A DNA stretch of 64,000 bases, taken from Gammaproteobacteria bacterium. Lineage in GTDB: Bacteria > Pseudomonadota > Gammaproteobacteria > Pseudomonadales > Azotimanducaceae. The notes beneath the pieces were generated by a model. That model made no database searches and was not told where the DNA came from. It saw nothing but the letters and a program-made list of their open reading frames with translations. Below are positions 60,378 to 64,000 of the stretch, in pieces. The stretch lies in the NCBI GenBank assembly GCA_009846005.1, contig VXYL01000070.1, forward strand, positions 213,699-277,698, given 5' to 3'. Both the position numbers and the translations under genes were made by a program. Position 1 is the stretch's first letter; each line of letters starts with the position of its first letter.

Positions 60378-60935
60378 GTGCAGTTCACCACCCGCAACAG
60401 CGACGAGATACGGTCAGGCAAGGTCACGGTCTCGTTCCGCAATTGGAGGCGGCCGCACGCCAAGGTCGGCGGCGTCTACCGGCTGCGACCGACCGGTGCG
60501 GTCAAGGTCACCGATCTTGCCAGCGCACACCTGGCGGATGTCACCGCGGACGACGCCGCACGGGCGGGTTTTCAATCGGTGGTCGAGTTGATCGCCTTCC
60601 TCGGTCTGTCGGGAAGCGACGTCGTTACCAGGGTGGAATTCGCGCTGACCGACGATGCGCCCAAAACGACGCCTTCGCTAACGCCCGATGAAGTCGTCAA
60701 GCGTCTCAAGGCCACCGACCGGCGCAGCGCGGCACCCTGGACGGGCCGAGCCCTGAGATTGATCGAAGCCCACCCGGCGACGCGCGCCGGAGACCTGGCC
60801 CCGGCGATGGGGTGGGATACGCCGAAGTTCAAATCCAACGTGCGGAAGCTCAAGGCAATGGGACTGACGCAGAGCTTGGAAGTCGGCTACAGACTGACTG
60901 AACTGGGCGTGCGCGTTCTGCGATCCGCTCGCTAG
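60378..60935 (+). CDS. ASCH-domain protein with C-terminal winged helix
   Basis: The 185-residue protein starts with GTG at 60378, two bases after the previous stop. The first 100 residues form a small ASCH/PUA-like beta-barrel: RSGKVTVSFRNWRRPHAKVG and VYRLRPTGAVKVTDLASAHL. The last 75 residues (WTGRALRLIEAHPATRAGDL, then RKLKAMGLTQSLEVGYRLTE) look like a winged-helix DNA-binding fold. ASCH domains bind RNA or nucleotides. The pairing suggests a nucleic-acid-related role, not fatty-acid metabolism. It ends exactly against the methyltransferase stop on the other strand. Confidence 0.78.
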   Translation: MQFTTRNSDEIRSGKVTVSFRNWRRPHAKVGGVYRLRPTGAVKVTDLASAHLADVTADDAARAGFQSVVELIAFLGLSGSDVVTRVEFALTDDAPKTTPSLTPDEVVKRLKATDRRSAAPWTGRALRLIEAHPATRAGDLAPAMGWDTPKFKSNVRKLKAMGLTQSLEVGYRLTELGVRVLRSAR

Positions 60936-61979
60936 CTAGCGCTTGGTGACTACATAGATCGAGGCCCAGGTACCTTGAACAAGGACGCGGGTTGTCTTCC
61001 ACCTCGCGCGCAATCTCCGGAGTGTCGGCTCCAGTAGCTCGCGCCGAGACGTCAGAAGCACGGCCACGCCGTCGTCGGTGATGCAGTCGAGCAGCTTGGA
61101 GACTCCCGCCGCGTAGACCGACCCCTGGATCGGCGTCTGGTCGCCCCACGGCAGGTTCGTCACGACGCGGTGGAACGTTCCGGGCGCGTGGTCGAGTTCG
61201 TCAAGCTCGCAACGCCGGATCGTCGCATTCCCGCCGAGTCTACCCTTGGCCGTTGCGACTGCCTCGTCGGATCGATCGGAGCCGAAGAGATCTGCCCGGG
61301 GGAACCGTCGGGTGCACTCGAGGAGCAGGGTTCCCGTTCCGCACATGGGATCCAGAACCGCGTGTCCGTCCTGCACGTCCGCAAGTTCGACCATCGCGGC
61401 GGCGATCGTCGGTCGCAGTGCGCCGGGAAGCTCGGGAGGTCGACGCCCCCGGTATTTCAATGTCCTGTCGCTGAGCCGAAGCGCCAGCACGGCGTAGTCG
61501 GCCCAGAAGACCCAGAACTCCAGGTCGGCGGGGTCATCGACACGCCAACGCGGGAACAGGCGGCCAATCAACGAGACGACCTCCTGGGACACCCGTTTTC
61601 GATGCACCCGGTGATCCCTGTTCTGACGCACGAAGCAGGTGTAGGTCGGCCGTCCCCGCCGGTTGCGCTTCTTGTCGGGGAAGGCTTCGTTTTTCAACGC
61701 GACCGACTGGAGGATGGCGGCGCGGTCCAGCCTTCGGGACAGCTTGGCGATGTCGGACGATTTCGCGATGCTGGGTGTTCGCGAGATTTCCAGGAACACA
61801 TCCTCGAGCAAGTGCACGGATCGAACGGATCGAATCTCCGAGCGTTCAAGGCGAAACGACAGGTAGTCGTGATTGCGGACCCTGAAGCCGGAGACATTCT
61901 GGGCGCCCTGACGTTCGAGCGCCCTTTGGGCCAACGGGCCGAGGCCGGCGAAGCACGTCGCGCCCAGCGTTGCGGTCAT
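60936..61979 (-). CDS. THUMP/UPF0020-family RNA methyltransferase
   Basis: The 347-residue SAM-dependent methyltransferase has an N-terminal THUMP-like region (1-170), as in tRNA guanine-N2 methyltransferases of the Trm14/TrmN type. The SAM motif I is AVLDPMCGTGTLLLECTRRF and the catalytic motif IV is TNLPWGDQTP, the NLPWG variant of the N/D-PP-Y/F/W family. LKYRGRRPPELPGALRPTIA is the linker seen in this family. The likely target is tRNA or rRNA guanine N2. It is the last gene of a minus-strand trio with two exported proteins. It meets the ASCH gene with no spacer. Confidence 0.87.
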   Translation of the reverse strand: MTATLGATCFAGLGPLAQRALERQGAQNVSGFRVRNHDYLSFRLERSEIRSVRSVHLLEDVFLEISRTPSIAKSSDIAKLSRRLDRAAILQSVALKNEAFPDKKRNRRGRPTYTCFVRQNRDHRVHRKRVSQEVVSLIGRLFPRWRVDDPADLEFWVFWADYAVLALRLSDRTLKYRGRRPPELPGALRPTIAAAMVELADVQDGHAVLDPMCGTGTLLLECTRRFPRADLFGSDRSDEAVATAKGRLGGNATIRRCELDELDHAPGTFHRVVTNLPWGDQTPIQGSVYAAGVSKLLDCITDDGVAVLLTSRRELLEPTLRRLRARWKTTRVLVQGTWASIYVVTKR

Positions 61980-62003
61980 GGCGGATGCGGGCCTCGCCGC
62001 AAC

Positions 62004-62978
62004 TCAGCGTACCGCGTAGGGCATCTGCCGCAGGGGGATCGTATAAACGTCTAGCGCGCGTTCGTGCTGCGCGACGCTCCGCCGGAGCGCTCGCCACCGG
62101 TCGGGACACTCCGCCTTGAGGTACCTGAACACCGCGGCGTACTTGGCGAGGCGGAAGCCGCTGCCGAATACCACCGGGTTCGCCGCCAAGGTCGTTGCCC
62201 GGTTGTCAAACCGACCCGTGATTCGACCGGGCCCTCGCCCTTTGCTATCCACCGAAATCCAGTACGGGTCGCCTTCGACGAGAAGGTCGCCGCCTTGGGG
62301 TCGGAACACGAAGTCGACGTCGACATCCGTGAACATCAGGTGGCTACGTCGCATCCAGCGTTTGAGTTTGCGGGTAGCTTCCTTGTCTACGCGATCACTG
62401 GCCTCGCCTAACGTGTATCCCGCCACGGGTGTCTCGACCACCCGATGCGCCTGCTCCGGCCTGCGCACCGAGCGAAACGTGTCGATCAGGAAGAGGTTGA
62501 AGCCGGCCAGGTTGCCCGCAAACGACCTGTGGTACTCGCCGTGGACGCCCATGTACGTGAACAGTGCGTCCGAGCCGCTTCGGACAAACCCGATCAGGGG
62601 CTCGAGTTCCCAATCATAGAGGGTGCCGGCCACACGTTGGCCGGGCAAATCCACAACGAGCCGCCTGCCGCTTTCACCGTCGGGGTCGACGGTAAAACCG
62701 GGACAGGCATACTTGGGAAGCTGAGGTCTCGCCTGCTCGACGAAGATGACACCCCCCACGACGGTGATGGTCTCCACGGCCATCAGGTCCGGCGTGCCCG
62801 ACACGTCGCGGCGGGCCGTGTGATCGAAGGTCAGGTTGCGAGTTCTGTTGCCAGCGGGCCTGATGCCGAGTTTCTCAAGACCTCGCTTCTCGAAAACGAT
62901 CTGTGTTTCGCCCCCCGAAGCGAACTCGAACGGCACGATGCCAAGGAGGAAAACGGCGGTTATCAACCGAAGAGACAT
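62004..62978 (-). CDS. exported protein of unknown function
   Basis: The 324-residue protein starts at 62978 (MSLRLITAVFLLGIVPFEFA, a signal peptide). It was not assigned to a family. Visible features are QIVFEKRGLEKLGIR early on, a proline-rich VEQARPQLPKYACPGFTVDP with one Cys, and VDVDFVFRPQGGDLLVEGDP in the middle. A longer upstream reading would overlap the hydrolase gene. It sits 40 bases after the hydrolase and 24 before the methyltransferase on one strand. Exported location is the best-supported statement. Confidence 0.7.
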   Translation of the reverse strand: MSLRLITAVFLLGIVPFEFASGGETQIVFEKRGLEKLGIRPAGNRTRNLTFDHTARRDVSGTPDLMAVETITVVGGVIFVEQARPQLPKYACPGFTVDPDGESGRRLVVDLPGQRVAGTLYDWELEPLIGFVRSGSDALFTYMGVHGEYHRSFAGNLAGFNLFLIDTFRSVRRPEQAHRVVETPVAGYTLGEASDRVDKEATRKLKRWMRRSHLMFTDVDVDFVFRPQGGDLLVEGDPYWISVDSKGRGPGRITGRFDNRATTLAANPVVFGSGFRLAKYAAVFRYLKAECPDRWRALRRSVAQHERALDVYTIPLRQMPYAVR

Positions 62979-63018
62979 CGCCAACGGTTCATGCACGTCA
63001 ACTGGAGTCGCTCTTCGA

Positions 63019-63861
63019 CTATTCGCCACCGGCCACGAGCTGGGCCGTCAGGAACGCCACGGTTTCGTCGCTCGCGCGATGGCGGTGGGCATCGCGGAAG
63101 CCGTGTGCGGCCCCTTGCAGAACGACGACGTTGTTGGCGACCCCAACCCCGTCGAGCGCTTCGCCCATGCGTTCGCTGTTGCTTAAGGGCACCAAGCGAT
63201 CCTCGTCGCCGTGGATCAACAACACCGGCGGGTCGTCCTCGCTCACGAAAAGGATCGGAGACACGTCCGGCGCCAAGGCCGGATCGAAGTCAAGAGCCGG
63301 GAACCTCTCGTTCGGACCCGCGCTCTTGCTGAGATCCACCGGCGGGAAGTACGCCACGACGGCCTGCACGCGATTCGAGACGCGGAGCACGGGATCTTGG
63401 GCGTTCGCATCGCCCGAGTCGCTGGCGAGCCCCAGCATCAGCGCCAAGTGACCACCGGCACTGCCGCCCATGACACCCAGCCGGTCCGGATCGATGCCGA
63501 ACCGTTCGGCGTTCATACGAACGTGCCGCACGGCACGACGAACATCGGCGACCGCGTCCGGCACCTTGAATCGGGGCGCGCTGCCGTGTTGGACGGCGAA
63601 CACCGTGAAACCCGCGTCGAATAGGTACCCAAACTGCCGCTGGCGACGCTCGGGCGGCGCCCAACCGGAGAACCATCCGCCGCTGACCATGTAGAGGACG
63701 CTCGCGCCATTGGCTTCGGCAGGCTGGAAGACGTCGTAGACGAGTGCCATCCCATCCTTGTGGCCGTAGACGACGTCGGGTGTGATCGCCACGTCGGCCG
63801 TGGCGGGCACCGCGAATAGCGCGATGCCGAAGAAAACCGAGATTGACTGCATTCGATTCAT
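63019..63861 (-). CDS. exported alpha/beta hydrolase (esterase/lipase family)
   Basis: The 280-residue enzyme starts at 63861 after TTGGGAGGGCCA and has a signal peptide (FFGIALFAVPATADV). The nucleophile is Ser134 in MGGSAGGHLALMLGLA; the acid is likely Asp in LIHGDEDRLVPL, and the base His in QGAAHGFRDAHRH. The HGG-like element is VSGGWFSG. It resembles carboxylesterases of the hormone-sensitive-lipase/BD-FAE type. It is the first gene of the minus-strand trio. The remaining 139 bases to the window end hold no recognised gene. Confidence 0.88.
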   Translation of the reverse strand: MNRMQSISVFFGIALFAVPATADVAITPDVVYGHKDGMALVYDVFQPAEANGASVLYMVSGGWFSGWAPPERRQRQFGYLFDAGFTVFAVQHGSAPRFKVPDAVADVRRAVRHVRMNAERFGIDPDRLGVMGGSAGGHLALMLGLASDSGDANAQDPVLRVSNRVQAVVAYFPPVDLSKSAGPNERFPALDFDPALAPDVSPILFVSEDDPPVLLIHGDEDRLVPLSNSERMGEALDGVGVANNVVVLQGAAHGFRDAHRHRASDETVAFLTAQLVAGGE

Positions 63862-64000
63862 TGGCCCTCCCAAGCTCTGCGCTCGCCATGTTAGCGCGAA
63901 TACTCCCAAAGCGCCGTGACCGGGCACCGCACGCCATTGCTGGCGCACAGTGAATGCGAAAGCCCGGGCTGCTGGGCGCTCTCAGGGCAAACCGAGACTT

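Overview
The window looks like chromosome of a high-GC Gammaproteobacterium-like proteobacterium, probably an uncultured marine or host-associated heterotroph. The taxonomic clues are yacG, long-form biosynthetic ilvA with two C-terminal regulatory repeats, cytochrome c' with cytochrome b561, a FecI/FecR/TonB-receptor system, three TonB-dependent receptors, and many acyl-CoA and Fe(II)/2-oxoglutarate enzymes. Lineage is inferred from gene families, not from a marker alignment. No tRNA, rRNA, CRISPR array, integrase, transposase or phage gene was recognised. No gene-free stretch exceeds 300 bases.

Layout. 0-9.4 kb: exported cyclase-family hydrolase, a DUF4143 AAA ATPase behind a near-perfect 16-bp inverted repeat, a frameshifted LLM flavin oxidoreductase, a PEP-utilising phosphotransferase built like rifampicin phosphotransferase, an epimerase, a serine hydrolase, acyP and yacG. 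9.5-14.8 kb: a compact sulfur operon of sulfatase, formylglycine-generating enzyme, sulfatase, TauD-type dioxygenase and a bacterial GPP34/GOLPH3 protein. 14.9-20.1 kb: VOC protein and ilvA on the minus strand, then two tandem ankyrin lipoproteins (the first a decayed duplicate) coupled to MaoC and PhyH genes. 20-27 kb: CoA-transferase, M16 protease, enoyl-CoA hydratase, acyl-CoA dehydrogenase, cupin. 27-30.6 kb: MFS transporter, peptidase E-like protein, and a histidine kinase with a stand-alone receiver. 30.7-36.2 kb: divergent TonB-dependent receptors. 36.4-42.6 kb: rhodanese, cupin, NADPH oxidoreductase, and a two-permease ABC system. 42.6-43.1 kb: remains of a PIN/RHH toxin-antitoxin pair. 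43.1-52 kb: two PhyH dioxygenases and an epimerase, then sigma factor, FecR, STN-type receptor and a TonB-like protein. 52-64 kb: FAD oxidase, MATE exporter, large membrane-anchored unknown protein, cytochrome c'/b561 with cupin, bifunctional beta-oxidation enzyme, ASCH protein, THUMP-type methyltransferase and two exported proteins.

Together the genes suggest import of large organic substrates (TonB receptors), removal of sulfate esters (sulfatases activated by the adjacent FGE), oxidative trimming by four Fe(II)/2OG dioxygenases, and breakdown through CoA thioesters.

The most distinctive feature crosses gene boundaries. At least eleven short palindromes share a flank (CGTAGGGG or its complement CCCCTACG) and a five-base loop (CTTGT or CTTGC), while their eight-base stems differ and co-vary. 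At five gene ends the TAG inside the flank is the gene's own stop codon. Other points of note are the decayed ankyrin duplicate, the fused and frameshifted toxin-antitoxin remnant, and the inverted repeat before the DUF4143 ATPase.
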